Part shown: positions 38,085-46,864 of the stretch, piece after piece | How the letters are laid out: every line of letters starts with the position of its first letter | How positions within the stretch are numbered: the stretch's first letter is position 1 | Origin: Echinicola marina | GTDB lineage: Bacteria > Bacteroidota > Bacteroidia > Cytophagales > Cyclobacteriaceae | Reading direction: 5' to 3' | DNA length: 64,000 bases | Assembly (NCBI RefSeq): GCF_020463795.1 | Contig: NZ_CP080025.1 | Span: 3,469,501-3,533,500, forward strand | The notes under the pieces: generated by a model | What the model saw: the letters and a program-made list of their open reading frames with translations, nothing else | Databases searched by the model: none | Told to the model about the DNA's origin: nothing | Made by a program: the position numbers and the translations under genes

Positions 38085-39026
38085 ATGAATAACATATCTT
38101 ATAAAATATATTCTTTTTTTCTCCTACTGTGTCTCATTGTTGGGGCAGGTTGTGAGGAAGATGAGCAAGAAATACCTACAGGTATTTTTATAGCACCTAA
38201 CTCCAGGGACATCGTGGAACCAAGGAATGTTGTATTTGTGGAAAATTATGAATCCTCCATTGCATTTTCCGTGGCAGTTTATGAGCCCGCTTCAGAAGAA
38301 ATACAGGTGGCCATAAGGCAAAATAATGAATTGGTAAGCCAATATAATTCTACCAATGGGACGCAATATGAGCCTTTACCTGAACAAAGTATCCGTTTTA
38401 GTTCAGAAACACCAGTGATCGAGAAGGGAGAAAAGAATTCCGCGGAAATTGAGGCATTGATCAACTCAGATCTATTGGATGAGGATAAAACCTATATGCT
38501 GGCTTTGGAAATTACCAATGCCAGTGGAAATATCGTATTAAACAAGGCGATGAATGTAAAGTATTTTAGCTTGAAAGGCGGGCCACCACCAAATATCGCT
38601 TTAGGTAAACCAACTAATCAGTCAAGTATTACCGCTGGTGGACTTAGCCCAAGGGCTGTTGATGGCAATACCAATGGAGCATGGAGTGCAGGATCTGTAA
38701 CCCATACAGCCGGCGTAGGCCAGGATTGGTGGGAGGTAGACCTAGAAGCTATATCACCATTGATTGCCCAGATCAATATATATAACCGTACAGATTGTTG
38801 TGCACAAAGATTGGTGGATTTCCATGTATTTGTATCAGATGTGCCATTTGAATCCACTTCTTTAGAAGAAACGCAGGCCCAAGAAGGGGTATCTGATTAT
38901 TTTACTGCAGGAGTAGGTGGAGCTAAGACTGAAATCAAAATAGGCAGGACAGGCAGGTATGTGAGGGTACAACTAGAAGGGAATACGCCATTAGCTTTGG
39001 CAGAGGTAGAGATATTAGCCTTATAA
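38085..39026 (+). CDS. DUF1735 lipoprotein with F-type (fucose-binding) lectin domain
   Basis: A 313-aa surface protein: lipobox cysteine C23 (LIVGAGCEED), a DUF1735 region at about 45-155 (the usual third protein of SusCD loci), and a C-terminal F5/8-type fold starting NIALGKPTNQSS. The latter shows the F-type lectin fucose motif: H207, then R235-T-D237 and R242 in YNRTDCCAQRL, i.e. R-x-D-x4-R about 27 residues after the histidine. I therefore predict L-fucose binding. This matches the two alpha-L-fucosidases flanking the susCD genes. Transcribed 52 bp after susD; a terminator-like hairpin follows. Confidence 0.85.
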   Translation: MNNISYKIYSFFLLLCLIVGAGCEEDEQEIPTGIFIAPNSRDIVEPRNVVFVENYESSIAFSVAVYEPASEEIQVAIRQNNELVSQYNSTNGTQYEPLPEQSIRFSSETPVIEKGEKNSAEIEALINSDLLDEDKTYMLALEITNASGNIVLNKAMNVKYFSLKGGPPPNIALGKPTNQSSITAGGLSPRAVDGNTNGAWSAGSVTHTAGVGQDWWEVDLEAISPLIAQINIYNRTDCCAQRLVDFHVFVSDVPFESTSLEETQAQEGVSDYFTAGVGGAKTEIKIGRTGRYVRVQLEGNTPLALAEVEILAL

Positions 39027-39046
39027 TAAAAATTAAACAGGATAGT

Positions 39047-39088
39047 AACCCGCTATTGTACCTTTGGTTCGGTAGTGGGTTGCTTTAT
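39047..39088 (+). terminator. Terminator-like hairpin after the lectin gene
   Basis: AACCCGCTA (39047-39055) pairs with TAGTGGGTT (39073-39081) with one G-T pair, followed by GCTTTATT. It precedes the second fucosidase by 10 bp, so it may only reduce read-through. Confidence 0.55.
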
Positions 39089-39097
39089 TAAAAGTAG

Positions 39098-40612
39098 ATG
39101 AAAAAGTTCGGATTATTAATTAAGGTGTTGTTACCCTTGCAGATGTTGGCGTTTTATGCCTATGGTCAAAAGATTAAGCCCAATCATATTCAGTTTATAT
39201 CCCCAGGGGATAGCCAAGAAGACATTATTGAAAAGGCTGCCAATGTGGTTCCAACGGTGAGGCAACTCAGGTGGCAAAAGCTGGAGGTCACAGGTTTTAT
39301 CCATTTTGGTGTCAACACATTTACTGGAAAGGAGTGGGGAACTGGAAATGAAAAACCTGAAATTTTCAATCCTACTGACCTTGATGCAGAACAATGGGTT
39401 TTGGCCGCCAAGGCTGGCGGAATCAAGCAGTTGATCATTACTGCAAAGCACCATGATGGATTTTGTCTATGGCCTACCGAGACTACTGAACATTCGGTGG
39501 TTTCAAGTCCATGGAAATCAGGTAAAGGAGATGTGGTAAAAGCCTTAGCAGAAGCTTGTAGGAAACATGATATGGGATTTGGTATATACCTTTCCCCTTG
39601 GGATATGAATGCGCCGAGCTATGGAACAGAAGCTTATAATGATTTATTTATAGATCAGCTTACAGAACTACTTACTTGGTATGGGAAAATAGATGAAGTA
39701 TGGTTTGATGGAGCTAATGGGGAAGGACCAAATGGTAAAAAACAGGTCTATGATTTTGATCGTTATTATGAAAAAATAAGGGAATTGCAGCCTGAGGCTG
39801 TCATTGCCATCATGGGGCCTGATGTGAGGTGGGTAGGAACAGAAACCGGTTATGGAAAAGATACGGAATGGAGTGTAGTTCCTGTCAATAACCTTGATCA
39901 GGAAAAAATAGCGGCTAATTCTCAGCAAAATGTAAATGTGAAACCTACTTGGGACAAGTCCAAGGAAGTCTTGGGAAGCCGGGAAAGCTTACTCAATGCC
40001 AAAGGCTTGGTATGGTATCCCGCAGAAACTGATGTGTCCATTCGGCCAGGTTGGTTTTATCACAAGAATCAGGACGATAAAGTAAAATCCCCGGAAAAGC
40101 TTTTGGATATCTATTTTAATTCCGTTGGTAAAAATGGTGTGTTGCTTTTGAACTTACCACCGGATAAAAGAGGATTGATTCATGAGGAAGATGTAAAAAA
40201 TTTAAAGGCATGGAAGGCATTAATTGATGAGCTGTTTGATGAGAACTTGTTAAAGCGTGCGACAGGTAATAAGAAATTCAACAAAAGCCTTGTAGATGGA
40301 CAATTAGAGACCTCTATTGTTCCTTCTAAAACCAAAGAAGGTTATGAGATAAGGTTTGATTTTAAAAATCCGATCGCTTTTAATGTCCTTGTACTTCAAG
40401 AAAATATTACCAAAGGGCAGCGTGTGGAGAACTTTCAACTTGAAGTCCTAAAAGATGGAAAATGGCAATCTGTTGTAAACGGAACAACTATTGGGTATAA
40501 ACGAATATCAACGCTTCAGGAGGTAAATGGGAGTCAATTTAGACTGAAAATTCAAGATAGTAGATTGTCTCCGGAGATTTCCGAAGTCGGATTTTATTTA
40601 GATAAGCAATAA
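39098..40612 (+). CDS. Alpha-L-fucosidase, GH29 (second)
   Basis: A 504-aa fucosidase, only distantly like the one at 29216. It has a Sec signal (LIKVLLPLQMLAFYAYGQ), RWQKLEVTGFIHFGVNTFTGKEWG, ITAKHHDGFCLWPTETTEHS and the nucleophile D204 in VWFDGANGEGPNG. The GEG-type sequence after the nucleophile and the WYPAETDVSIRPGWFYH segment near 310 are typical of the GH29-B branch, which often prefers branched alpha-1,3/1,4 linkages. C-terminal residues from about 400 form a discoidin-like extension. Two different fucosidases suggest more than one fucose linkage in the substrate. Confidence 0.94.
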   Translation: MKKFGLLIKVLLPLQMLAFYAYGQKIKPNHIQFISPGDSQEDIIEKAANVVPTVRQLRWQKLEVTGFIHFGVNTFTGKEWGTGNEKPEIFNPTDLDAEQWVLAAKAGGIKQLIITAKHHDGFCLWPTETTEHSVVSSPWKSGKGDVVKALAEACRKHDMGFGIYLSPWDMNAPSYGTEAYNDLFIDQLTELLTWYGKIDEVWFDGANGEGPNGKKQVYDFDRYYEKIRELQPEAVIAIMGPDVRWVGTETGYGKDTEWSVVPVNNLDQEKIAANSQQNVNVKPTWDKSKEVLGSRESLLNAKGLVWYPAETDVSIRPGWFYHKNQDDKVKSPEKLLDIYFNSVGKNGVLLLNLPPDKRGLIHEEDVKNLKAWKALIDELFDENLLKRATGNKKFNKSLVDGQLETSIVPSKTKEGYEIRFDFKNPIAFNVLVLQENITKGQRVENFQLEVLKDGKWQSVVNGTTIGYKRISTLQEVNGSQFRLKIQDSRLSPEISEVGFYLDKQ

Positions 40613-41019
40613 TCAATAGGACTAAAACTTTAATTTCCACATTAGCTGTATTTATATGGATGATGTGGAAATTAAATGCTTTGCTGCCTTATTTTATAAT
40701 AAGGATGGCCGCTATGATGGATTATTCCTTTGAAATTTGCTTGGACCGGGCGAGGTTTACCTAACAGATGATGAAAGAGCTTGTGTCTTAATTCAAACGT
40801 TCGGTAAAAAAAATGAATTTCATAAAGGCCATTGGGCTAGACCTAAAGTTGGTTGTAAAAAGTGTTGGCTTGGGGAATGTGTTGAAGGCATTGAAACGTG
40901 AGGCGAAACTAAAGAAAAATTACCCAAAAGGTATTTCGGGTAATTATTTGTGGTTTATTGGTGTGCTGCCTGAGAATCAAGGAGAAGGAATGGGGAGTCA
41001 TTTATTGGATTATAGTAAA

Positions 41020-41568
41020 TAATCCTCGGGGCAAGCCCACGAGGCATTATTGGTCAATCGAATATTTTTAATTGATAATTGGTCTTCAGTTTTTTATATC
41101 CTTTTTCCAGCCCTTGACTCTTTACATAATTAGCGATCTTTTCCTCTGTTCCATGTTGGCCTACCGTATTGACAAAATATCCCTTACCCCAAAACTCCCC
41201 TCCCCAGAGCTGTTTTTTCACCTCTGGGCATTCTTTAAACACCTCTCGTGACACTAAACTCTTTATCGTTCTCACTATTTTGGTTATACTATACGTTGGA
41301 ACCGATTGGATCAGAAAATGTACATGGTCAGCATCTGTACCGATTTCCAGAAATTTAATCTCATATCTTAGTTCTATCTGTTCACACGTCGATGTCAGAA
41401 CTTTATCAACCTCTTTACTGAACACTACTCGTCTATATTTTGCTGAGCAAACTATATGGTACAGCAAAACTGATACATTATGACTCTTATGGATATACTT
41501 ACTTTCTTGCGACATCGAGTCACAAGATAGTAAAACGAGGCTAGCCTCGGGGAATTTGACCCTAAGAG
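41020..41568 (-). mobile_element. IS200/IS605-family element
   Basis: An element of about 549 bp with one transposase gene and the subterminal hairpins typical of the family. One is CCTCGGGGC-AA-GCCC(A)CGAGG at 41024-41044 on the right-end side, the other the palindrome CGAGGCTAGCCTCG at 41536-41549 upstream of tnpA. Both sides continue the same GNAT coding sequence, which fixes the boundaries to within a few bases. No target duplication is visible, as expected for this family. Confidence 0.85.
41054..41515 (-). CDS. tnpA: IS200/IS605-family transposase TnpA
   Basis: A 153-aa Y1 HUH transposase for single-strand, peel-and-paste transposition. HUH motif at DADHVHFLIQS near residue 65, KIVRTIKSLVSREVF, the WGGEFWGKGYFVNTVG signature and the catalytic tyrosine in IANYVKSQG near 130. 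Length is standard and the frame is intact, so the element may still move. No tnpB is present. Confidence 0.95.
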   Translation of the reverse strand: MSQESKYIHKSHNVSVLLYHIVCSAKYRRVVFSKEVDKVLTSTCEQIELRYEIKFLEIGTDADHVHFLIQSVPTYSITKIVRTIKSLVSREVFKECPEVKKQLWGGEFWGKGYFVNTVGQHGTEEKIANYVKSQGLEKGYKKLKTNYQLKIFD

Positions 41569-41828
41569 ATTAAAGTTAAAAGTCAACGGGAAAATAAGCA
41601 TCTATATCTTGAAACGTCTTCAGAAAGGAATTTGCCATGGTATTCGATAAACGGCTTTGAACTTTACCATCAAATGGATGATTTTGGCTTCCCCTTTTAC
41701 TATTTTAGGTATTTAAGCTATCTGATTATCCGCAATGATGCCAGTAACCTTAAATCCTTTGCTTAAGTGGTTGGGAGTTTGAAGACTGAAGACCGAAGGA
41801 GTTGATATTTTAATATACACTTAGAAAT

Positions 41829-42405
41829 CCACGTTCTGTGAACGTGGTCAGAGACCGTTTCACGGGTTTGCCTAAAAACCGACTCAAGGTTAACTTTCAA
41901 GATGTTGTCCCCACAACAAAAGAAAGTAACCAAATGAGTCGATTCAATAGATTATCTCATGCCATTTGGCATTGTAAGTACCATATAGTTTGGACGCCTA
42001 AATATAGGTATAAAGTGCTTAAGGGCACAATAAAGGAAGAGGTAGAAACCTGCATTCATCTGTTCAGCGAGCAAAAGCGTTGCAAGATAGAAGCATTAAA
42101 TGTTTAGGAGGACCATGTTCACCTGATTATCGAGGTACCGCCAAAAGTATCCATATCAGAAATTGTAGGTGTGCTAAAAGGACGTACTGCAATAAGGGTT
42201 TTTGGTAGGTTCAAGGAGTTGAAGCAGCGCCCCTATTGGGGCAATCACTTTTGGGCCAAGGGCTACTGTGTAGATACGATAGGTCTTGATTCGGAAATGA
42301 TCAGACGATATGTGGAATATCAGGAAAAGCAAGAAAAGAAGTTTGAAAAGTAAATAAAGTTTAACATAGGGGGTTATCACAAATCCCCTTCCTTTGGATG
42401 GGGAT
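41829..42405 (+). mobile_element. Second IS200-like element, degenerate
   Basis: Bounded by the perfect hairpin CCACGTTC-TGT-GAACGTGG (41829-41847) on the left and by ATCCCC (42383-42388) / GGGGAT (42400-42405) on the right. It contains an inactivated transposase gene at 41934-42353. It is a different lineage from the element at 41020. Confidence 0.7.
41934..42353 (+). pseudogene. IS200-like transposase with an internal amber codon
   Basis: 140 codons starting MSRFNRLSHAIWHCKYHIVW. The frame is intact except for a TAG at 42105-42107, directly before EDHVHLIIEVPPKVS, the HUH motif. Relatives usually have a glutamine there (NVQEDHVHL type), so a CAG-to-TAG change is likely. The rest (WGNHFWAKGYCVDTIG, RRYVEYQEKQE) is well kept, which suggests recent loss. 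Confidence 0.85.
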
Positions 42406-43023
42406 GTTTTAATTAAAATGAACATTTCGATTCGCTTTTAACTTTTACTGGTGTAATTGCGGATATACATATTAAGCTAAAAGCAATAATGATGAGTTTG
42501 TTTTGAGTAAGGCTTTTCTGTAAATCTACAATTACATCACCATTCAAACAGGCCTATAAAGAGACACCGCTCTCGGGAAATCCTGGTCATTGGGGGCAGC
42601 ATGCAGGGATAGAATAAGTTGAGGTGGATAAAATAGGGGGCCATGGAGGTATTAATTTTAATTGATACTATACAAATGAGATTTTTCTAATATGTTATTT
42701 TTTCTTTTTGGTGTTAGTTGAAATATTTGTTAGTTTAGGGCATGTGATCTAAATATATTTGACTTTCCAGTCATATGATCAATGGTTTTGGTTATAGAAT
42801 AATGTAATGGTGAGCGTTAGGAGTATAATAAAGAAGAGTCTATATGGACAAAGCTTTTATTATTCCGTTATAAATTATAGTGAACATTCGGTTGTTTGCG
42901 AAATAATAGCTATTGTAAATGGTCTGATAATATGGTTTTATTCTTCTTCTGGATAGATAGAACTATTTTAATTTGTGAAATAATTGAATATGTTTGTTTG
43001 AACAAAAGTACAATATATTATAG
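42406..43023. other. Intergenic region upstream of the cytochrome/DUF1549 gene
   Basis: About 620 bp with no gene. The first part (42429-42467) repeats a sequence from 8942-8980. A TATGTTTG box (42989-42996) 28 bp before the next start codon matches the -7 consensus TAnnTTTG, but its upstream partner is badly spaced, so promoter status is uncertain. Confidence 0.5.
42429..42467. repeat. Dispersed 39-bp sequence, copy 2
   Basis: GATTCGCTTTTAAC...GATATA matches 8942-8980 at about 33 of 39 positions. It is adjacent to the right end of the degenerate IS. Confidence 0.55.
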
Positions 43024-45336
43024 ATGAAAACCCATAATAATTTCTTGTTGGCAGTATTGGCAGGGATAGTGATCTTTACCGCTTGTGATGGGCCATCTGA
43101 GGAAAACAAAAGCTTATTGGCATCGGATCAGATCAGTTATAATTTTCATATTCGACCGATATTGTCAGATAAATGTTTTGCCTGCCATGGGCCAGATGCC
43201 AATAAAAGAGAAGCCGGTTTACGACTGGATACCGAGGAAGGCGCTTATGCAGCATTGAAGGATTCTCCTGATGCGCATGTGATCGTACCTGGAAAAGCCA
43301 ATGAATCTGCCGTTTATCAGCGGATAAGTACGGAAGATCCCAGTTTACAAATGCCCCCGCCTGATTCCAACCTAAAACTTTCGGAAGAAGAAGTCGAACT
43401 CATTAAAAAATGGATCAATAAGGGAGCTAAATATGAGCCCCATTGGGCTTTCACACCTCCCAAAAAATCAGCATTGCCATTAGAGGACGAGTGGTGCAGA
43501 AATGAAATAGATAATTTTGCCCTTGCTCAAATGAAGCAATACAGGCTTTCTCCCAATGAAGAGGCAGATGCTGCTACATTGGTAAAGCGATTAAGTCTGG
43601 ATATCACTGGACTTCCACCAAGTCTGGAATTGATCGATAAGTATTCAGATCTAAGTGGAGATAATTATGAGGCATTGGTAGATGAGTTGATGGCTAAACC
43701 ATCCTATGGTGAAAAACTGGCTGTGCTATGGATGGATGTATCCAGGTATTCGGATAGCTATGGGTATCAGGATGACGAAATGCGCACCCAATGGCCATAC
43801 CGAGATTGGGTAATTCATGCTTTCAATGAGAATATGTCCTATGACCAGTTTATCACCTGGCAGCTTGCAGGAGATATGCTTCCAAATGCCACCAAGGAAC
43901 AAATATTAGCTACGGCATTTAACAGAAATCATAAATACACAGAAGAAGGCGGGATTATTCATGAAGAATATAGGGTAGAATATATCCTGGACAAGACCAA
44001 TACATTCACGAAAGGTATTTTGGGTATCACCATGGAGTGTGCCCAATGTCATGATCATAAATATGATCCTTTTTCTCAGGAGAACTACTTTCAAATGTAC
44101 GCCTTCTTTAATAACACTCCTGAAAAAGGGTTTGAAGGAGATGTTTCAAGAAGTAAACCTGCCAAAACTCCTATCTTATGGATTGACAAAGAAGATACTG
44201 ATCCAGATGGAGTTTTGAGTTATTTGAATGCTCCTGATACATCACAGATTATGGTTTCTGTGATGGACGAACTGGATACCCTTCGTAAGACCTATATTTT
44301 GGATAGGGGTGTTTATGATGCACCTACAGTGGAGGTTCAGGCCTCGACCCCTCCATCCATCATGAAATATGCTGAAGGACTGCCAAAAAACCGTCTGGGA
44401 TTGGCCGAATGGACCACCGATAAGAAAAACCCACTTACTGCGAGGGTATTTGTGAACCTTATTTGGCAAGAGATATTTGGTCAGGGAATAGTGGCCTCTG
44501 CCGGTGATTTTGGGATGCAGGGAGACTTGCCAACCCACCCCCAGCTATTGGATTGGTTGGCAGTGGATTTCATGGAAAATGACTGGGACATCAAGAGACT
44601 GATGAAGCAGATTTATTCATCTGCTACCTACAGACAGTCTTCAATAATCACAGAGAAAAAGCTGTCCAAGGATCCAAGTAATCTTTATTTGGCCAGGGCG
44701 CCAAGGTTAAGACTGACTGCTGAAAATATCCAGGATTTAGTATTGGCCAGCAGTGGGCTTTTGAACAAGGAAATAGGAGGGATGAGCATAAAGCCTTATC
44801 AGCCAGAGGGACTATGGGAAGCGGCCACTTCAGGAAGAGGTTCCTTGGCAAAATATGTTCAGGATAAGGGAGATAAGATTTACAGAAGAGGACTTTATCA
44901 CTTTATCAAATTAACCGTACCACCACCAAAAGCCATCATCTTTGATGCCAGCAATCGTGACCGATGCGAGGTGACGAGAGGCAGGACGAATACGCCATTG
45001 CAGGCGCTCGTGATGCTCAATGATCCATTTGTACTTGAAGCAGCAAGGGTTATGAGTACCCAGATGGAGAAGGAGAATTTAAGTCCTGAGGAAGGGATAG
45101 AAACGGCATTTAAAAAGATCCTTTGCCGAAACATAAAAGATGAGGAGAAGGAAGTTTTGATGGATTATTTTGTCCAGGAGAAAGAGCGTTTCGAAGGAAA
45201 TCCTGAAGTAATAGAAGAAAGTTTGGATGTTGGGGAAAAGCCATTGCTGGAAGAAGGCGTCAGTGCTGAGTCAGCTGCGATGATGCAGGTAATCGTCTCT
45301 TTGTATAATTTAGAAGAAACCATCACTAAGATTTGA
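43024..45336 (+). CDS. DUF1549/DUF1553 protein with cytochrome c domain
   Basis: A 770-aa lipoprotein (C21 in IFTACDG). An N-terminal planctomycete-type cytochrome c domain has heme site CFACH (51-55) and MPPPDSNLKLS as the usual methionine region. DUF1549 follows (LVKRLSLDITGLPPS ... GEKLAVLWMDVSRYSDSYGY), containing a second CxxCH at 339-343 (CAQCHDHKYDP), and DUF1553 is C-terminal (NPLTARVFVNLIWQEIFGQGIVASAGDFG, DASNRDRCEVTRGRTNTPLQAL). The biochemical role is unknown; such proteins are common next to sulfatase or glycan genes in Planctomycetes and Bacteroidetes. It is followed by a DUF1501 gene after 1 bp, so the two are surely co-transcribed. Confidence 0.93.
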   Translation: MKTHNNFLLAVLAGIVIFTACDGPSEENKSLLASDQISYNFHIRPILSDKCFACHGPDANKREAGLRLDTEEGAYAALKDSPDAHVIVPGKANESAVYQRISTEDPSLQMPPPDSNLKLSEEEVELIKKWINKGAKYEPHWAFTPPKKSALPLEDEWCRNEIDNFALAQMKQYRLSPNEEADAATLVKRLSLDITGLPPSLELIDKYSDLSGDNYEALVDELMAKPSYGEKLAVLWMDVSRYSDSYGYQDDEMRTQWPYRDWVIHAFNENMSYDQFITWQLAGDMLPNATKEQILATAFNRNHKYTEEGGIIHEEYRVEYILDKTNTFTKGILGITMECAQCHDHKYDPFSQENYFQMYAFFNNTPEKGFEGDVSRSKPAKTPILWIDKEDTDPDGVLSYLNAPDTSQIMVSVMDELDTLRKTYILDRGVYDAPTVEVQASTPPSIMKYAEGLPKNRLGLAEWTTDKKNPLTARVFVNLIWQEIFGQGIVASAGDFGMQGDLPTHPQLLDWLAVDFMENDWDIKRLMKQIYSSATYRQSSIITEKKLSKDPSNLYLARAPRLRLTAENIQDLVLASSGLLNKEIGGMSIKPYQPEGLWEAATSGRGSLAKYVQDKGDKIYRRGLYHFIKLTVPPPKAIIFDASNRDRCEVTRGRTNTPLQALVMLNDPFVLEAARVMSTQMEKENLSPEEGIETAFKKILCRNIKDEEKEVLMDYFVQEKERFEGNPEVIEESLDVGEKPLLEEGVSAESAAMMQVIVSLYNLEETITKI

Positions 45337-45337
45337 T

Positions 45338-46792
45338 ATGGAAAAGGAAATATTAGAGCACGGATTAAATCAGAATAGAAGAAAATTTCTCTCCAAATTA
45401 AGTTTAGGTGTGGGAAGTATGGCTTTGGGGTCATTGCTTATTCCTGATTTGTTTAAGGGGAGTGGAGGAATGGAAGATGAATTGATGGCGGCCATTCCTC
45501 ATTTTGCTCCTAAGGCAAAAAGGGTCATTTATCTTTTTCAAAATGGTGCTCCCAGTCAACTAGAAAGTTTTGATTATAAACCTATGCTGCGTGAGCGGAT
45601 GGGGGAAGACCTTCCTGCTAGTATTCGGAATGGTCAACGATTGACAGGGATGACAGCTGGCCAAACCAATTTTCCATTGGTAGGTTCCTATTATGATTTT
45701 AAGCAGTATGGAGAGGCAAGGGCCTGGATCAGTGACCTTTTTCCGCATACTGCTAAGATAGTAGATGATATATGTATCGTGAAATCCATGCATACAGAGG
45801 CGATTAACCATGATCCTGCCTTGACCTTTTTCCAAACTGGAGCACAAGTAGGGAATAGACCAAGTATGGGGTCTTGGCTGAGTTATGGTTTAGGAAGTGA
45901 AAACAATAATTTACCTGCTTTCTGTGTGCTTCTGAGTAGGGGGAAAGGTAATGGCCAGGGAGTTTATTCCAAGCTTTGGAGCAATGGGTTTTTAGATGCT
46001 GTGCACCAAGGTGTTCAGTTTTCCAATTCTGAAGACCCCGTATTGTATTTGGGTGATCCCGATGGAATGAAGCGATCAGATAGAAGAAGGATGCTGGATC
46101 AAATAGCTTCATTGAACCAAATATCTTATGATCAGTTTGGTGATCCTGAAATTCAAGCCAAAATCCAGCAATATGAAATGGCTTTTAGGATGCAAACGGC
46201 AGTTCCTGAGGTTACAGATATTAGTAAGGAGCCGGACAGTATCATTAAAATGTATGGTCCAGACTGCTTAGTGCCAGGTACTTATGCGGCCAATTGTCTT
46301 TTGGCCAGAAAACTATCTGAAAGCGGTGTGCGCTTTGTCCAATTATATCACCAAGGATGGGACCAACATGGGAATTTGCCCAATGAAATGGCCGGGCAGG
46401 CAAAGGATGTGGACCAAGCTTCAGCCGCTTTGATCAAAGATTTGAAACAAAGGGGGCTTCTGGACGAAACTTTGGTGATCTGGGGTGGAGAATTTGGACG
46501 TACCAATTATTGCCAGGGCAAGATGTCTGTAGAAAACTATGGAAGAGATCACCACCCTAGAGCTTTCTCTATTTGGATGGCCGGAGGAGGAGTGAAGTCC
46601 GGTATTGTGCATGGAGAAACTGATGATTTTGGCTATAATATTACCAAAGATCCTGTACATGTGCATGATTTTCAGGCAACCGTTCTTCATTTGATGGGGA
46701 TCAATCACGAAAAAATGACCTATAAACATCTAGGAAGAAGGTACAGACTCACGGATGTAGCAGGGACTGTGGTGAAAGAAATCATTGTATAG
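45338..46792 (+). CDS. DUF1501 protein with Tat signal
   Basis: A 484-aa exported protein with a twin-arginine signal (NRRKFLSKLSLGVGSMALGSLL) and the DUF1501 fold, related to the alkaline-phosphatase/sulfatase superfamily. It has YLFQNGAPSQLESFDYKP, a metal-site-like QHGN near 347 and WGGEFGRTNY near 383. It always appears as partner of DUF1549/1553 proteins. The Tat signal indicates export in folded form, perhaps with a metal. Specific reaction unknown. Confidence 0.92.
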   Translation: MEKEILEHGLNQNRRKFLSKLSLGVGSMALGSLLIPDLFKGSGGMEDELMAAIPHFAPKAKRVIYLFQNGAPSQLESFDYKPMLRERMGEDLPASIRNGQRLTGMTAGQTNFPLVGSYYDFKQYGEARAWISDLFPHTAKIVDDICIVKSMHTEAINHDPALTFFQTGAQVGNRPSMGSWLSYGLGSENNNLPAFCVLLSRGKGNGQGVYSKLWSNGFLDAVHQGVQFSNSEDPVLYLGDPDGMKRSDRRRMLDQIASLNQISYDQFGDPEIQAKIQQYEMAFRMQTAVPEVTDISKEPDSIIKMYGPDCLVPGTYAANCLLARKLSESGVRFVQLYHQGWDQHGNLPNEMAGQAKDVDQASAALIKDLKQRGLLDETLVIWGGEFGRTNYCQGKMSVENYGRDHHPRAFSIWMAGGGVKSGIVHGETDDFGYNITKDPVHVHDFQATVLHLMGINHEKMTYKHLGRRYRLTDVAGTVVKEIIV

Positions 46793-46864
46793 TTGAATTA
46801 TCATCCATAAAGAAATTAGGCTGTTCATTTCTGGGCATCTCCTTTAAGTATATTTGAATAAAGA

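Larger units (their letters stand above)
40672..41766 (+). pseudogene. GNAT acetyltransferase gene broken by IS200 and frameshifts
   Basis: Pieces of one GNAT protein are found in three frames. They are RMAAMMDYSFEICLD (about 40702-40746), then GEVYLTDDERACVLIQTFGKK up to a run of eight A near 40807, then NFIKAIGLDLKLVVKSVGLGN... with the acetyl-CoA loop VLPENQGEGMGSHLLDYSK to 41022. The C-terminal part resumes after the IS at about 41567: EIKVKSQRENKHLYLETSSE, then NLPWYSINGFELYHQMDDFGF, ending at 41766. The IS200-type element thus lies inside the coding sequence, and two frameshifts precede it. The gene is dead. Confidence 0.85.
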
